NCBI RefSeq assembly: GCF_012849555.1
Contig: NZ_CP051685.1
Span: forward strand, 310,001 to 374,000
Length of the DNA: 64,000 nt
Source of the DNA: Massilia forsythiae
GTDB taxonomy: Bacteria; Pseudomonadota; Gammaproteobacteria; Burkholderiales; Burkholderiaceae_D
Reading direction: 5' to 3'
Below, one piece after another: positions 45,509 to 55,314 of the stretch. A program made the position numbers and the translations under genes. The notes beneath the pieces are model-generated. The model was not told where the DNA came from, made no database searches, and saw only the letters and a list, made by a program, of their open reading frames with translations. Position 1 is the stretch's first letter. The number at the start of each line of letters is the position of its first letter.

Positions 45509-45850
45509 AGGCTTCTTTTCGTCGGGATGCGGCACGTAGCAGGCATCCACCACCTGCAAGTCGTTGTCCTTGGCGAAATTCAGGACGAAGTGGTAGGCCA
45601 GCGGCTCGATCTTCTTGAGGGCATTGTCGACCACCACGGCCTTGACGCCGTTCATCAGGGTCGGATGCACGTACGGCGAATACTGCAGGTGCGCATTGCG
45701 GCCGCCGCTGCCCGGCGGGCGGAAGCACGACATGACGCCGCACAGGCGCTCGGCCCAGTCGCTCGGGCGGAACTGCCTGCCATTGCTTGTGACGCCGAGG
45801 ATGATGAACTCGTCGGCGCGTTCTTTCCCGGTTTGCGGTAACTCGGCCAT
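45506..45850 (-). CDS. DUF3579 family protein
   Basis: A 114-residue conserved betaproteobacterial protein. The family core is clear: EFIILGVTSNGRQFRPSDWA, then ERLCGVMSCF, then VKAVVVDNALKKIEPLAYHF, then NFAKDNDLQVVDACYV. Start ATG 45850 (MAELPQTGKERAD). The TAA stop lies inside the terminal repeat of the adjacent MITE-like element. No function is established. It sits between the CobD-like gene and the CBS gene, on the minus strand. Confidence 0.85.
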   Translation of the reverse strand: MAELPQTGKERADEFIILGVTSNGRQFRPSDWAERLCGVMSCFRPPGSGGRNAHLQYSPYVHPTLMNGVKAVVVDNALKKIEPLAYHFVLNFAKDNDLQVVDACYVPHPDEKKP

Positions 45851-45896
45851 AGTGCGGCTTACTGAAACATGAAGCGTGGATGAGAACAACCCCGGA

Positions 45897-45902
45897 ATTA
45901 TA
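45897..45902 (-). promoter_or_regulatory. Possible -10 box for DUF3579 gene
   Basis: TATAAT on the minus strand, about 47 nt before the ATG. The -35 region 17 nt upstream (TCGTCC) is poor, which would fit a regulated promoter. Confidence 0.35.
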
Positions 45903-45930
45903 TCTTATAGAAGACTTGCGGACGAGCCTA

Positions 45931-45968
45931 GCGTACGCCGGTTGCTCTCGAGTACTACCGGCGTACGC
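45931..45968. repeat. 12-bp perfect inverted repeat between cobD-like and DUF3579 genes
   Basis: GCGTACGCCGGT, 14 nt, ACCGGCGTACGC. It lies directly upstream of the putative DUF3579 promoter and after the CobD-like stop. No T run, so it is not a typical terminator; operator or RNA hairpin are alternatives. Confidence 0.6.
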
Positions 45969-45997
45969 CCGGCCGTCCATCCGGGCCGGCCCTGCCC

Positions 45998-46957
45998 TTA
46001 TCCCAGCAGCACGGCGCCGGACAGCAGCAGCAAGAGCAGCATCCATAATAACAGCGCGCGCCAGACCAGGCCGACCGTGCTCTGGAGCGAACGCACGTTC
46101 GGCTGTTCGCCCGGCAATTCGTCGGCTTCGCTGCCGGACAGGTCGGCGGTGGCGGCATCGAGCGGCACGAAGCGCGCCGCATTCTCGTACGGCGTGCCCA
46201 GGCGCACGCCCATGGCGCCGCCGCCGGCGGCCAGGATGATGCCGCGCGATTCCTCGGCCCAGCGGTGGGCGAAATTGCGCCAGGCATAGATCGCATCCTC
46301 GAAATTGCCGACCACGGCGAAGGCGATCGCGGTCAGGCGCACCGGCACCCAGTCGATCCAGTAAAAGGCGCGCGCGGCGAACTGGCCGAAGGCTTCGTTG
46401 CGCATGTGGTCGGGTTCGTTCCAGGCGCGCGCCAGGTATTCGGCCACGCGGTACATCACGGCGCAGGCCGGTCCGAGCGGCATCAGGAACCAGAAGAACA
46501 CGCCGAACACGTTGCGGTGCGTGGTGACCAGCGCCTTTTCCACGGCCAGGCGCGCGATCTCGCTGCTGCCCATGGCGACCGTGTCGACCTTGGTCCATTC
46601 GGCCAGCAGCCGGCGCGCCTGGGCCTCGTCGCCGGCGTTCAGGGCGAACTGGATGGTGGTGAAGTAGTGGCTGTAGTGGCGGAAACCGAGGGTCAGATAG
46701 ACGATCAGCACGTTCCAGGCAAAGGTCAGGAATACCAGGTTGTAGTGCGCCAGGAGCCAGTACACGATCGTGGTGGGCAGCATGAGCAGCGCCATCATCA
46801 GCAGCCAGCCCAGCCGGCCATGGCTGACCTGGCCGGCGTTGCACCAGGCTTCGATGCGCATGGCCAGGCGCTTGATCCCGATATAGATCTGGTTATCCGC
46901 GCGCAGCGGCTTGAGTTGCTCGATCAGCAGTGCGCACAGGATGGAAAAGAAGGTCAT
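45998..46957 (-). CDS. CobD/CbiB-like membrane protein
   Basis: A 319-residue inner-membrane protein with membrane segments near LLMMALLMLPTTIVYWLLA, VFLTFAWNVLIVYLTLGF, FGVFFWFLMPLGPACAVMY and a C-terminal LLLWMLLLLLLSGAVLLG. The overall pattern (RHYSHYFTTIQFALNAGDEA, RNEAFGQFAARAFYWIDWVP) matches the betaproteobacterial CobD/CbiB-family proteins, relatives of AmpE/adenosylcobinamide-phosphate synthase. No cobalamin genes are nearby, so a cobalamin role is unlikely. ATG 46957. Confidence 0.8.
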   Translation of the reverse strand: MTFFSILCALLIEQLKPLRADNQIYIGIKRLAMRIEAWCNAGQVSHGRLGWLLMMALLMLPTTIVYWLLAHYNLVFLTFAWNVLIVYLTLGFRHYSHYFTTIQFALNAGDEAQARRLLAEWTKVDTVAMGSSEIARLAVEKALVTTHRNVFGVFFWFLMPLGPACAVMYRVAEYLARAWNEPDHMRNEAFGQFAARAFYWIDWVPVRLTAIAFAVVGNFEDAIYAWRNFAHRWAEESRGIILAAGGGAMGVRLGTPYENAARFVPLDAATADLSGSEADELPGEQPNVRSLQSTVGLVWRALLLWMLLLLLLSGAVLLG

Positions 46958-47069
46958 GCACGGTCCTTTTTATTGTTGCCCGACTTCATTGCCCGCTACG
47001 ATAGCGCAGAGGCCCGTCGGAATCAACGCCGGGCGGCCGCGGCGGCGGCCGCCAAGGACCCGGAACCGC

Positions 47070-47735
47070 TCACGCGCGCAAGAGATGAAACAGGTTGCGC
47101 AGCATCCCGGCGGTGGCGCCCCAGATGAAGAAACGTTCGTAGGGCATGGCGTAGAAGCTGCGCCGCCCCGCCCCTTCGGGCAGCTCGAAGGACATGCGCT
47201 GGTGATTCATGCCGTCCATCAAAAAGGCCAGCGGCACCTCGAAGATCTCGGCTACCTCGCCGGGGTCGGCCGCCAGGTCGAACGGCGGCGCGACCAGGCC
47301 GACCACCGGCGTCACGATGAAGGCCGAAGCGGTGACATGGTCCGGCAGCACGCCGACGATTTCGACGTGGCGGCGCGACAGGCTGATCTCTTCCTCGCTT
47401 TCGCGCAGCGCGGTCTCGATCGGCGACGAGTCTTCCGGCTCGGCACTGCCGCCTGGGAAACTGACCTGGCCCGGGTGACTCGACAAATGGGCGGTGCGCT
47501 GGGTCAGCAGCACGGTCAGGCCGTGCGGGCGGCGCACCAGGGGAATCAGCACCGCCGCGCGGCGCAGCTTGCCGAGGCGCCAGGCCAGGTCTTCCGGCAA
47601 TTCCGGCTCCCACGCGAGCGGATGGGCCAGGCGCCGGCGCAGCCAGCCGGCGTCCAGGCGCTCGGCCGGCAGCGCGGCCTCGCCGGCGATGGCATCGACC
47701 GGCAAGTGGCGGGGGTCGAGATGCTGTTTTGCCAA
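47070..47735 (-). CDS. CoA pyrophosphatase (Nudix, NudL-type)
   Basis: A 221-residue Nudix hydrolase expected to cleave CoA and acyl-CoA to phosphopantetheine and 3',5'-ADP. The NuCoA motif LLTQRTAHLSSHPGQVSFPG precedes the Nudix box GGSAEPEDSSPIETALRESE (95-114, followed by EEIS), and both are needed for CoA specificity. N-terminal extension of about 55 residues. It lies just downstream of rplS on the same strand, beyond the rplS terminator. ATG 47735. Confidence 0.92.
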   Translation of the reverse strand: MAKQHLDPRHLPVDAIAGEAALPAERLDAGWLRRRLAHPLAWEPELPEDLAWRLGKLRRAAVLIPLVRRPHGLTVLLTQRTAHLSSHPGQVSFPGGSAEPEDSSPIETALRESEEEISLSRRHVEIVGVLPDHVTASAFIVTPVVGLVAPPFDLAADPGEVAEIFEVPLAFLMDGMNHQRMSFELPEGAGRRSFYAMPYERFFIWGATAGMLRNLFHLLRA

Positions 47736-47752
47736 AATGCGTTCTCCAAAAG

Positions 47753-47780
47753 AAAAAAGGCATCCGCGAGGATGCCTTTT
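47753..47780 (-). terminator. Rho-independent terminator after rplS
   Basis: A 9-bp stem AAGGCATCC/GGATGCCTT with GCGA loop; on the minus strand it is followed by TTTTTTCTTTT. It ends the rpsP-rimM-trmD-rplS operon and lies just before the NudL gene. Confidence 0.9.
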
Positions 47781-47797
47781 CCATGTTACAGCCGAAA

Positions 47798-48184
<387 letters not shown>

Positions 48185-48300
48185 TTTTAACCACTCCAAA
48201 AGCCATCTTGCCGGCATCGCCTTCGTCCGGTAGAGGATGGGGTTGAACACGCGGACGAATCGTCCGCAGTTTTCACGCCGGCCCGTGCCGGCGCAAATCT

Positions 48301-49062
48301 TCAATCGACAGGACCTTCCAGCCCCGCCAGAAACTGCTCGTCGGCCTTGCTCAGCCGGCCGGCGCCGCGCGCCTGGTCCAGCAGATCGGGCCGTTTCTTC
48401 CAGGTCGCCTCCAGCATGCGCTGGCGGCGCCATTTCATGATCTCGGCATGGTTGCCGCCCATCAGCACCGGGGGCACGGCCACGCCTTCATAGACTTCCG
48501 GCCGCGTGTAGTGCGGCGAATCCAGCAAGCCGTTGACGAAACTGTCTTCGACCGCCGAGGCATCGTCGCCCAGCACGCCGGGCAACTGGCGCACCACGGC
48601 ATCCATCAGCGCCATGGCGGGCAATTCGCCGCCCGACAGCACGAAGTCGCCGAGCGAGATTTCCTCATCGACCACGCGGTCCAGCAGGCGCTGGTCGACC
48701 GCTTCGTAGCGGCCGCACAGCACCACCAGTCCCGCTTCGTCCTTCAGCGCCATGACGCGTTCGTGCGTCAGCGGCTTGCCCTGCGGCGACATGAACACCA
48801 CGCGCGGCGCCGGCAAGCCGAGGTCGCGCTGGCGCTGCCTGGCGGCGGCGATGGTCGCTTCGAGCGGCCGCGCCAGCATCACCATGCCGGGGCCGCCGCC
48901 ATACGGGCGGTCGTCGACGGTGCGGTGGCGGTCGAGCGTGAAATCGCGCGGATTCCACAGCGACAAGTTCCAGCGCCCCTGCTCGTGCGCGCGCCGGGTC
49001 ACGCCCGACTGCGTCAACGCGGCAAACATTTCGGGAAACAAGCTCACGACGTCAAACTGCAT
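48301..49062 (-). CDS. trmD: tRNA (guanine-N1)-methyltransferase
   Basis: A 253-residue SPOUT-class enzyme methylating G37 of tRNAs that read CNN codons. Motifs: [64 protein letters not shown] and [20 protein letters not shown] (trefoil-knot SAM site), then [22 protein letters not shown] 49062 gives the conserved start. Co-transcribed with rimM, 26 bp upstream. Confidence 0.98.
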   Translation of the reverse strand: MQFDVVSLFPEMFAALTQSGVTRRAHEQGRWNLSLWNPRDFTLDRHRTVDDRPYGGGPGMVMLARPLEATIAAARQRQRDLGLPAPRVVFMSPQGKPLTHERVMALKDEAGLVVLCGRYEAVDQRLLDRVVDEEISLGDFVLSGGELPAMALMDAVVRQLPGVLGDDASAVEDSFVNGLLDSPHYTRPEVYEGVAVPPVLMGGNHAEIMKWRRQRMLEATWKKRPDLLDQARGAGRLSKADEQFLAGLEGPVD

Positions 49063-49088
49063 CGGGACCTCGCTTCGTACGGATGGGG

Positions 49089-49688
49089 TCAATAATCCAG
49101 GCCCCAGTCCAGGGTAATCAGCCGGGCCTGCAAGTCGACCGCCTTGACGAAGTGGTCGACGAAAGGCACCAGGCGTTCGGACGGCTGCTGTGACGCAAGG
49201 TCGCCTGCCGCAGGATCGCCTGCCGCAGCCTCTTGCTCTGAAGGAGCCGCCGGCGGCGTGATGCGCAGGATCGATTGCGCGCCGTTGTGCATCATGTCGG
49301 CCACCTTGCCCAGGGCTTCGCCCTGCAGGTTGACCACATCCAGGCCGATCAGGTCGGTCCAGTAATACTCGTCTTCCGGCAATGCCGGAAAGTCGGCGCG
49401 CGACACCTGCACCTTGGCGCCCTTGAGCGCTTCGGCGGCATCGCGGTCGCCCACGTCGACGAGGGTGGCGGTGACGTCGCCGCTATGGTACTTCGCATTG
49501 CGCACCGCAACGGTACGCAACGCAGGCTTGTCGATCCACCAGGTTTTCACGCCCAGCAGCGCATCCGCATCCGGGGAGTGCGGGACAACGCGCACGCCGC
49601 CCCGAATGCCATAAGCGCCGGAAATGTACCCGACCTCGATGAGGTCATCGGGAACCGGAAGCGTTGCCGTATCGGTCAAACCGTTCAA
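49089..49688 (-). CDS. rimM: Ribosome maturation factor RimM
   Basis: A 199-residue assembly factor for the 30S head; it binds S19. N-terminal RimM domain with [20 protein letters not shown] and a PRC-barrel domain with [20 protein letters not shown] and [20 protein letters not shown]. Domains are split by a Ser/Ala-rich insert near 140-160 ([20 protein letters not shown]). No ATG fits the N-terminus: TTG at 49688 or TTG at 49679 are the candidates, the latter having better spacing from AAGG. Between rpsP and trmD. Confidence 0.95.
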   Translation of the reverse strand: MNGLTDTATLPVPDDLIEVGYISGAYGIRGGVRVVPHSPDADALLGVKTWWIDKPALRTVAVRNAKYHSGDVTATLVDVGDRDAAEALKGAKVQVSRADFPALPEDEYYWTDLIGLDVVNLQGEALGKVADMMHNGAQSILRITPPAAPSEQEAAAGDPAAGDLASQQPSERLVPFVDHFVKAVDLQARLITLDWGLDY

Positions 49689-49715
49689 ACCTTGTTGCTT
49701 GGCTTAGTGCGCGAC

Positions 49716-49964
49716 TTAAGCAGCCGGCTGCTGGTTGGCAACCAGGCGAGCGACGGTCGGCGACAGTTGTGCGCCAACGCCTTGCCAGTAAGCCAGACGG
49801 TCAGCGGTGATGTTCAGGCCGACTTCCTTGCCCGAAGCCATCGGGTTGTAGTAACCGATGCGCTCGATGAAACGGCCATCGCGACGATTGCGCGAATCGG
49901 TTGCAACGATGTTGTAGAACGGGCGCTTCTTGGCACCACCACGAGCTAAACGAATAACGACCAT
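49716..49964 (-). CDS. rpsP: 30S ribosomal protein S16
   Basis: An 82-residue S16: [20 protein letters not shown], then [20 protein letters not shown] and [20 protein letters not shown]. Full length. First gene of rpsP-rimM-trmD-rplS with a promoter-like site 41-70 nt upstream. Confidence 0.98.
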   Translation of the reverse strand: MVVIRLARGGAKKRPFYNIVATDSRNRRDGRFIERIGYYNPMASGKEVGLNITADRLAYWQGVGAQLSPTVARLVANQQPAA

Positions 49965-50004
49965 AATATTTCCAAAAAATTGTGCTGGACGGAGAAAGCC
50001 GACG

Positions 50005-50034
50005 ATTATAGCGCGCGTTACAACTCAGCAGCAA
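50005..50034 (-). promoter_or_regulatory. Likely promoter of the rpsP operon
   Basis: On the minus strand TTGCTG, 18 nt, TATAAT. The -10 is perfect and the -35 keeps TTG. It ends 40 nt before the rpsP ATG. Confidence 0.5.
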
Positions 50035-50202
50035 GCACTAATGCAACCTCGGCGCGCAGTCCCGGCGAATCCAAGATTATGACCCATTTCGCGGCATAGC
50101 GCTACAGGCGTAATGACCCGCCACGTCGCATCATCAGAAAACAATGTGCCAAACCGACAATTTGCGCGGATACTGTCGGCTTTCCGCCCACAACCACAGC
50201 CG

Positions 50203-50616
50203 ATGGCCAAGCACAAGAACAAGACCCTCGCCACCGCCCTCGCCTTCCTGCTCGGCGGCGTGGGCGCGCACCGCTTCTACCTGCGAGGCGGCGTCGACCG
50301 CCTCGGCCTGCTGCACCTGTGCTGCCTGCCGGCCACCGGGCTGGTGTACGGCCTCGGCCGCGCGCCGAATCCGTTCTGGGTGCTGCTGCCGCTGATCGTT
50401 TCCTGCCTGGCCGGCTTCGTCGAGGCGCTGGTGATCGGCCTGACGCCCGACGAGCGCTGGGACGCCAGGCACAACGCCGCATCAAACCGCAGCTCGCACT
50501 CGAACTGGCCACTGGCGCTGCTGCTGGTGCTGACCATGCTGGTCGGCACCACGATCCTGATCGCCACGCTGTCGCGCCTGTTCGACCTGCTGTACACCGG
50601 CGGTGCCTACGGCTGA
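50203..50616 (+). CDS. TM2-domain membrane protein
   Basis: A 137-residue protein. The TM2 domain is in the first 70 residues: KNKTLATALAFLLGGVGAHR then FYLRGGVDRLGLLHLCCLPA, with the second helix near FWVLLPLIVSCLAGFVEALV. A third helix lies at the C-terminus (PLALLLVLTMLVGTTILIA). ATG 50203 (MAKHKNK) is preferred over an in-frame ATG 30 codons upstream. Function of TM2 proteins in bacteria is unknown. Convergent with the lipoprotein gene. Confidence 0.88.
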   Translation: MAKHKNKTLATALAFLLGGVGAHRFYLRGGVDRLGLLHLCCLPATGLVYGLGRAPNPFWVLLPLIVSCLAGFVEALVIGLTPDERWDARHNAASNRSSHSNWPLALLLVLTMLVGTTILIATLSRLFDLLYTGGAYG

Positions 50617-50739
50617 CGCGCCGCCACTGCAAGCCCATGCCTGCGCTGCGTTCGTCTCGCCGTACTGGCGTACTGTCCTCGACATGCGCCTTGCCCTGGA
50701 GCCTGCATGAGCGGCTTTGGAATTGTCGGCTGCAGGCTG

Positions 50740-51408
50740 TCACAAACCGCTTGCAGCCCAGTCGTAGCGCGGCAGGACGGCGGGCGGCGTGCCGACGACG
50801 ACGACGATTTCCTTGTGCCCTGCCAGCGGGATGGCGGCGGGATCGCCGGTGACCGGCGCGATCTTTTCATTCTCGATCACGTAGTACTTGGCCGGGCCCG
50901 GCAGGCCGGCGATCGTTGCCGCACTCAAGCGTTGCCCCCACAGCGCGAAGAACTGGCCGAGCGTAAACGTCTTGGGCACGTCGGTCTCGATGTGCAGCAC
51001 GCCGGTGCCGTCGTGGGTGTGGATTTCGTAGTTGCAGCTGTTGTTGCGCCCCACCGAGGAAGGCAGCGCCAGGCGCACGCCGTTGCGGTAGATGGAGAGC
51101 AGCGCATGCACGTGGTAATTCTCGTTCCTGGCGCAGCCGATGCCGTCGATGGCGTCGCCGCCGGCATGGTTCCAGGCCGGCCAGTTGGGTTGGCTGGCGG
51201 CGTCGGCCGAAGCGATGCTGCTGTGTTCGGTTGCCAGCGTGAGCTCGGTCTGCGGCAGCAAGGGGTCGCCGGGCGGCGTCGGCGTGACGGGCGGGGACGC
51301 GCTGATGGGCGCGGGCGACGAGGAACCGCCGCCGCAGGCTGCCAGCGACACCAGGGTTGCGACGACGGCGGCGGCCGGCAGCGTTCTGCCGGAAGGGAAC
51401 GATGACAT
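50740..51408 (-). CDS. Lipoprotein with conserved His pairs, unknown function
   Basis: A 222-residue outer-envelope lipoprotein with lipobox SLAACGGG (Cys27 in the chosen frame), then a Ser/Pro-rich linker. The folded domain has repeated His-x-His motifs: GCARNENYHVHALLSIYRNG, CNYEIHTHDGTGVLHIE, and then KTFTLGQFFALWGQRL. HxH pairs with Cys suggest metal binding, but I know of no characterised homologue. ATG 51408 with GGAGGAG upstream is used; a GTG two codons earlier exists. Monocistronic. Confidence 0.82.
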   Translation of the reverse strand: MSSFPSGRTLPAAAVVATLVSLAACGGGSSSPAPISASPPVTPTPPGDPLLPQTELTLATEHSSIASADAASQPNWPAWNHAGGDAIDGIGCARNENYHVHALLSIYRNGVRLALPSSVGRNNSCNYEIHTHDGTGVLHIETDVPKTFTLGQFFALWGQRLSAATIAGLPGPAKYYVIENEKIAPVTGDPAAIPLAGHKEIVVVVGTPPAVLPRYDWAASGL

Positions 51409-51544
51409 GGGCACTCCTCCAGGTTGGGCCAGTCACCCCGCATGAACAGCATGCAGGCCGGATAGGTGAGACCCGATTCTGGAGGAAGCTCATGCATTGA
51501 GCCTGAGGAAGCTCAAGTGCGCATCACGAATGACGACAACGCAC

Positions 51545-53347
51545 TCAGAACTGGTCGACGTACAGCGCCAGCACGCCGGCGCTGCCTTCGACGATCGCAT
51601 GGCGCATGCCGGCCGCCTGCGCCAGGATGTGGTCGGCGAAGAAGCGCGCGGTGCCGATCTTGGCGCGGTAGAAAGCGGCGTCGCCCTCGCCGGCATCCAG
51701 CTTCTGCTGCGCGACCAGCGCGGCGCGCGCCATCTGCCAGCCGCCCAGCACGATGCCGGCCAGCTTCAGGTACGGCACGCTGCCGGCGAACACGCCCTTC
51801 ACGTCGCTCCTGGCGTTGGCCACCACGAAGTCGACCACCGCGCCCAGGGCGTCGCTGCCGGCCGCCAGCTGGCGGCGGATGGCGGCCAGGTCGCCGCCGT
51901 CGACGCCGTCCTGGCGCTCGGCCAGCGCCACCTCCGTCTCCCGCACGCGGGCGATGATCGCCTGCGCCACGGCGCCGCCGTCGCGCACGGTCTTGCGCCC
52001 GACCAGGTCGTTGGCCTGAATCGCGGTGGTGCCTTCGTAGATCGTCAGGATCTTGGCGTCGCGGTAGTGCTGGGCGGCGCCGGTTTCCTCGATGAAGCCC
52101 ATGCCGCCATGCACCTGCACGCCGTCGCGCGCCACGTTCTCGCTCATCTCGGTCGACCAGCCCTTGATGACCGGCACCAGGTATTCGTAGATGGCGAGGT
52201 TGTCCCTGCGCACCGACTCGTCCGGATGGTGGTGCGCCAGGTCGCTGTGCGCGGCGCCGACGTAGGCCAGCGCGCGCGCCGCCTCGGTCTGCGACCGCAT
52301 CGACATCAGCATGCGGCGCACGTCCGGGTGATTGATGATGGCGACCGGGCCGCTGGAACCGGCCAGGTCGCGCGACTGCACGCGGTCCCTGGCGTAGGCC
52401 ACGGCCCCCTGGTAGGCGTGCTCGGCCAGGCCGACGCCTTCCATGCCGACGCCGAAGCGGGCCGCATTCATCATGATGAACATGTATTCGAGGCCGCGGT
52501 TTTCCTCGCCCACCAGGGTGCCGATGGCGCCGCCGTGGTCGCCGAACTGCAGTACCGCGGTCGGACTCGCCTTGATGCCGAGCTTGTGCTCGATCGACAC
52601 GCACTGCACGTCGTTGCGCTCGCCCAGCGAGCCGTCTTCGTTCACCAGGAACTTGGGCACGATGAACAGCGAAATCCCCTTCACCCCTGGGGGCGCGTCC
52701 GGCGTGCGCGCCAGCACCAGGTGGATGATGTTCTCGGCCATGTCGTGCTCGCCGTAGGTGATGAAGATCTTGGTGCCGTGCACGCGGTAGGTACCGTCGC
52801 CCTGCGGCACGGCGCGCGTGCGCACCGCGGCCAGGTCCGAGCCGGCCTGAGGCTCGGTCAGGTTCATGGTGCCGGTCCATTGCCCGCTGATCAGCGGCTC
52901 GATGAAGCGTGTCTTTTGCGCCTCGGTGCCGGCGGTCAGCAGCGCTTCGATGGCGCCGTCGGTCAGCAGGGCCACCAGCGCGAACGACAGGTTGGCACCG
53001 TGCAGCATTTCCATGCACGGTGCGGCGACCAGCTTGGGCAGGCCCTGGCCGCCGTATTGCGTCGGGTGCTGCACGCCCTGCCAGCCGGCGTCGGCGAAGC
53101 CGCGGAAGGCTTCCTTGAAACCTTTGGCCATGGTCACCTGGCCGTCGCGCCAGAAGCTCGGTTCCTTGTCGCCGGCGTGGTTCAGGGGGGCGATGACTTC
53201 GCCACAGAAGCAGGCGTTTTCTTCGAGCACGGCTTCGACGGTGTCCGGGGTGGCGTCTTCGCAGCCGGGCAACTGGCCGATCGCGGCCAGGCCGGCCAGT
53301 TCGTTCACCACGAACAGCATGTCCTTCAGAGGGGCGTTGTAGCTCAC
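51545..53347 (-). CDS. Acyl-CoA dehydrogenase (600-aa, extended C-terminal domain)
   Basis: A 600-residue flavoenzyme of the long ACAD type. NLTEPQAGSDLAAVRTRAVP is the first ACAD signature region, then FITYGEHDMAENIIHLVLAR, and GMGFIEETGAAQHYRDAKIL then TIYEGTTAIQANDLVGRKTV carries the catalytic Glu region. An extra C-terminal helical domain (about 460-600) places it with the FadE-like/DmdC-like group acting on medium or long-chain or methylthio-acyl-CoA. ATG 53347. It lies downstream of etfA in the same direction (186 bp gap containing a repeat). ETF would be its electron acceptor. Confidence 0.92.
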   Translation of the reverse strand: MSYNAPLKDMLFVVNELAGLAAIGQLPGCEDATPDTVEAVLEENACFCGEVIAPLNHAGDKEPSFWRDGQVTMAKGFKEAFRGFADAGWQGVQHPTQYGGQGLPKLVAAPCMEMLHGANLSFALVALLTDGAIEALLTAGTEAQKTRFIEPLISGQWTGTMNLTEPQAGSDLAAVRTRAVPQGDGTYRVHGTKIFITYGEHDMAENIIHLVLARTPDAPPGVKGISLFIVPKFLVNEDGSLGERNDVQCVSIEHKLGIKASPTAVLQFGDHGGAIGTLVGEENRGLEYMFIMMNAARFGVGMEGVGLAEHAYQGAVAYARDRVQSRDLAGSSGPVAIINHPDVRRMLMSMRSQTEAARALAYVGAAHSDLAHHHPDESVRRDNLAIYEYLVPVIKGWSTEMSENVARDGVQVHGGMGFIEETGAAQHYRDAKILTIYEGTTAIQANDLVGRKTVRDGGAVAQAIIARVRETEVALAERQDGVDGGDLAAIRRQLAAGSDALGAVVDFVVANARSDVKGVFAGSVPYLKLAGIVLGGWQMARAALVAQQKLDAGEGDAAFYRAKIGTARFFADHILAQAAGMRHAIVEGSAGVLALYVDQF

Positions 53348-53384
53348 CTTGGTCTCCTGATGTTTTTATCGCACAAATAGAAAA

Positions 53385-53486
53385 CGTCGTTCCGGCGCAA
53401 ACGGGAACCCAGGCAGAGGTGAAGAAGCGGCACCGTATGGGGCTCCTGTCCGCTCGGCATGGGTTCCCGCCTGCGCGGGAACGACG
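53385..53486. repeat. Intergenic double-palindrome repeat, copy 4
   Basis: CGTCGTTCC at the left and GCGCGGGAACGACG at the right, each with internal GGGAACCC-type palindromes. It separates etfA from the acyl-CoA dehydrogenase gene. Confidence 0.8.
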
Positions 53487-53532
53487 GTTTCAAGGACGGT
53501 GGGCATGTTCATCGCACCCACCCGAGGCTGGC

Positions 53533-54465
53533 TTAGCCGAGTTCCTGCACCAGGGCCGGCACGGCCTCGAACAGGTCGCCCACCAGGCCATAGTCGGCCA
53601 CCGAGAAGATCGGCGCTTCCGGGTCCTTGTTGATGGCGACGATGGTCTTCGAATCCTTCATGCCGGCCAGGTGCTGGATCGCGCCGGAAATGCCGACCGC
53701 GATGTAGAGCGTGGGGGCGACGATCTTGCCGGTCTGGCCGACCTGCCAGTCGTTCGGCACGTAGCCGGCGTCGACCGCGGCGCGCGAGGCGCCCATGGCT
53801 GCGCCCAGCTTGTCGGCCAGCGGCTCCAGGATCTTGAAGTTGTCGCCCGAACCCATGCCGCGGCCGCCCGAGACGACGATCTTGGCGCCGGTCAGTTCCG
53901 GACGGTCCGACTTGGCCAGTTCGCGGCCGACGAAGGCCGACTTGCCCGCATCGGCGACGGCGGCGACGTTTTCCACGGCGGCCGAACCGCCTTCGGTGGC
54001 GGCGGCATCGAAGCCGGTGCCGCGCACGGTGATGACCTTCACATTGTCGGTCGACTGCACGGTGGCGATGGCGTTGCCGGCGTAGATCGGGCGCTCGAAG
54101 GTGTCGGGCGCATCGACCTTGGTGATTTCCGAGATCTGCGCCACGTCCAGGCGGGCGGCCACGCGCGGCAGCACGTTCTTGCCGAAGGCGGAAGCCGGGG
54201 CCAGGATGTGCGAATAGCTGCCGGCGACCGCCAGGATCTGCTCGGCGACGTTCTCGGCCAGGCCGTCGGCGAAGTGCGGCGCGTCGGCGACCAGCACTTT
54301 CGAGACGCCGGCCACCTTGGCGGCCTGTTCGGCGACGGCGCCGCAGCCGCTGCCGGCCACCAGCAGGTGGACGTCGCCGCCGCACTGCAGGGCGGCGGTG
54401 ACGGTGTTCAGGGTGACGCCTTTCAGCGCCGCGTTGTCGTGTTCAGCAATGACGAGTGCGACCAT
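53533..54465 (-). CDS. etfA: Electron transfer flavoprotein alpha subunit
   Basis: A 310-residue FAD-binding subunit of ETF, passing electrons from acyl-CoA dehydrogenases to the ETF:quinone oxidoreductase. N-terminal domain starts [20 protein letters not shown]; the C-terminal FAD domain carries [40 protein letters not shown] and [20 protein letters not shown], the family signature. Starts 23 bp after etfB. Confidence 0.97.
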   Translation of the reverse strand: MVALVIAEHDNAALKGVTLNTVTAALQCGGDVHLLVAGSGCGAVAEQAAKVAGVSKVLVADAPHFADGLAENVAEQILAVAGSYSHILAPASAFGKNVLPRVAARLDVAQISEITKVDAPDTFERPIYAGNAIATVQSTDNVKVITVRGTGFDAAATEGGSAAVENVAAVADAGKSAFVGRELAKSDRPELTGAKIVVSGGRGMGSGDNFKILEPLADKLGAAMGASRAAVDAGYVPNDWQVGQTGKIVAPTLYIAVGISGAIQHLAGMKDSKTIVAINKDPEAPIFSVADYGLVGDLFEAVPALVQELG

Positions 54466-54488
54466 GATGTTCCCTTGTTGTTTCTGTA

Positions 54489-55238
54489 TTAGATGACTTT
54501 GGCTTCGCCGCGCAGTTTCTGCACCAGGGTGGCGACGTCCGGCACGATGACGCCGGCCGAGCGCTTCGGCGGCTCCGACACCTTGATCGTCTTCAAGCGC
54601 GGGGCGATGTCGACGCCCAGCTCGTCCGGCTTGATGGTCTCGAGCGGCTTCTTCTTGGCCTTCATGATGTTCGGCAGCGTCACGTAGCGCGGCTCGTTCA
54701 GGCGCAGGTCGGTGGTGATGATCGCCGGCAGCGTCAAGGCCACGGTTTCCAGGCCGCCGTCCACTTCGCGCGTCACCGTCACCTTGCCGTCTTCCAGCAC
54801 CACCTTCGAGGCGAAGGTCGCCTGCGGCCAGCCCAGCAGCGCCGCCAGCATCTGGCCGGTCTGGTTCGAATCGTCGTCGATCGCCTGCTTGCCCAGGATG
54901 ATCAGCTGCGGCTGCTCCTTGTCGGCCAATGCCTTGAGCACCTTGGCCACGCCCAGCGGCTCGATCTCGGCCCCGGTCTCGACCAGGATGCCGCGGTCGG
55001 CGCCGATCGCCATGCCGGTGCGCAGGGTTTCCTGGGCTTGCGCCACGCCGCAGGTCACGGCCACCACTTCGGTCACCTTGCCGCCTTCCTTCAGGCGGGT
55101 GGCCTCTTCCAGCGCGATCTCGTCGAACGGGTTCATCGACATCTTGACGTTGGCGATGTCGACGCCGCTGCCATCGGACTTGACGCGAACCTTGACGTTG
55201 TAGTCGACCACGCGTTTGACGGGTACCAGGACTTTCAT
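54489..55238 (-). CDS. etfB: Electron transfer flavoprotein beta subunit
   Basis: A 249-residue AMP-binding ETF subunit. It begins [20 protein letters not shown] and has the etfB signature [19 protein letters not shown]-like segment ([20 protein letters not shown]). [20 protein letters not shown] is the conserved AMP-binding loop. ATG 55238; a promoter-like site lies 48-76 nt upstream. First of the etfBA pair. Confidence 0.97.
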   Translation of the reverse strand: MKVLVPVKRVVDYNVKVRVKSDGSGVDIANVKMSMNPFDEIALEEATRLKEGGKVTEVVAVTCGVAQAQETLRTGMAIGADRGILVETGAEIEPLGVAKVLKALADKEQPQLIILGKQAIDDDSNQTGQMLAALLGWPQATFASKVVLEDGKVTVTREVDGGLETVALTLPAIITTDLRLNEPRYVTLPNIMKAKKKPLETIKPDELGVDIAPRLKTIKVSEPPKRSAGVIVPDVATLVQKLRGEAKVI

Positions 55239-55285
55239 AGTGGGCCTTTGGAAAATGGAATGAGTGACTGACAAAAACGATCCGA

Positions 55286-55314
55286 ATTATAAGAGCAAAT
55301 TCCGTTCAGGTCAG
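55286..55314 (-). promoter_or_regulatory. Likely sigma-70 promoter of etfBA
   Basis: On the minus strand CTGACC, 17 nt, TATAAT: 4/6 at -35 and 6/6 at -10 with ideal spacing, ending 47 nt before the etfB ATG. Confidence 0.6.

Noticed and set aside
49716-50034. Possible ribosomal-protein autoregulatory leader upstream of rpsP
   Set aside because: The leader is only about 40 nt with no convincing conserved structure; only a promoter could be supported.
50728-50758. Hairpin GGCTGCAGGC/GCTTGCAGCC near the end of the lipoprotein gene as a terminator
   Set aside because: It overlaps the stop codon and has no T run on either strand.
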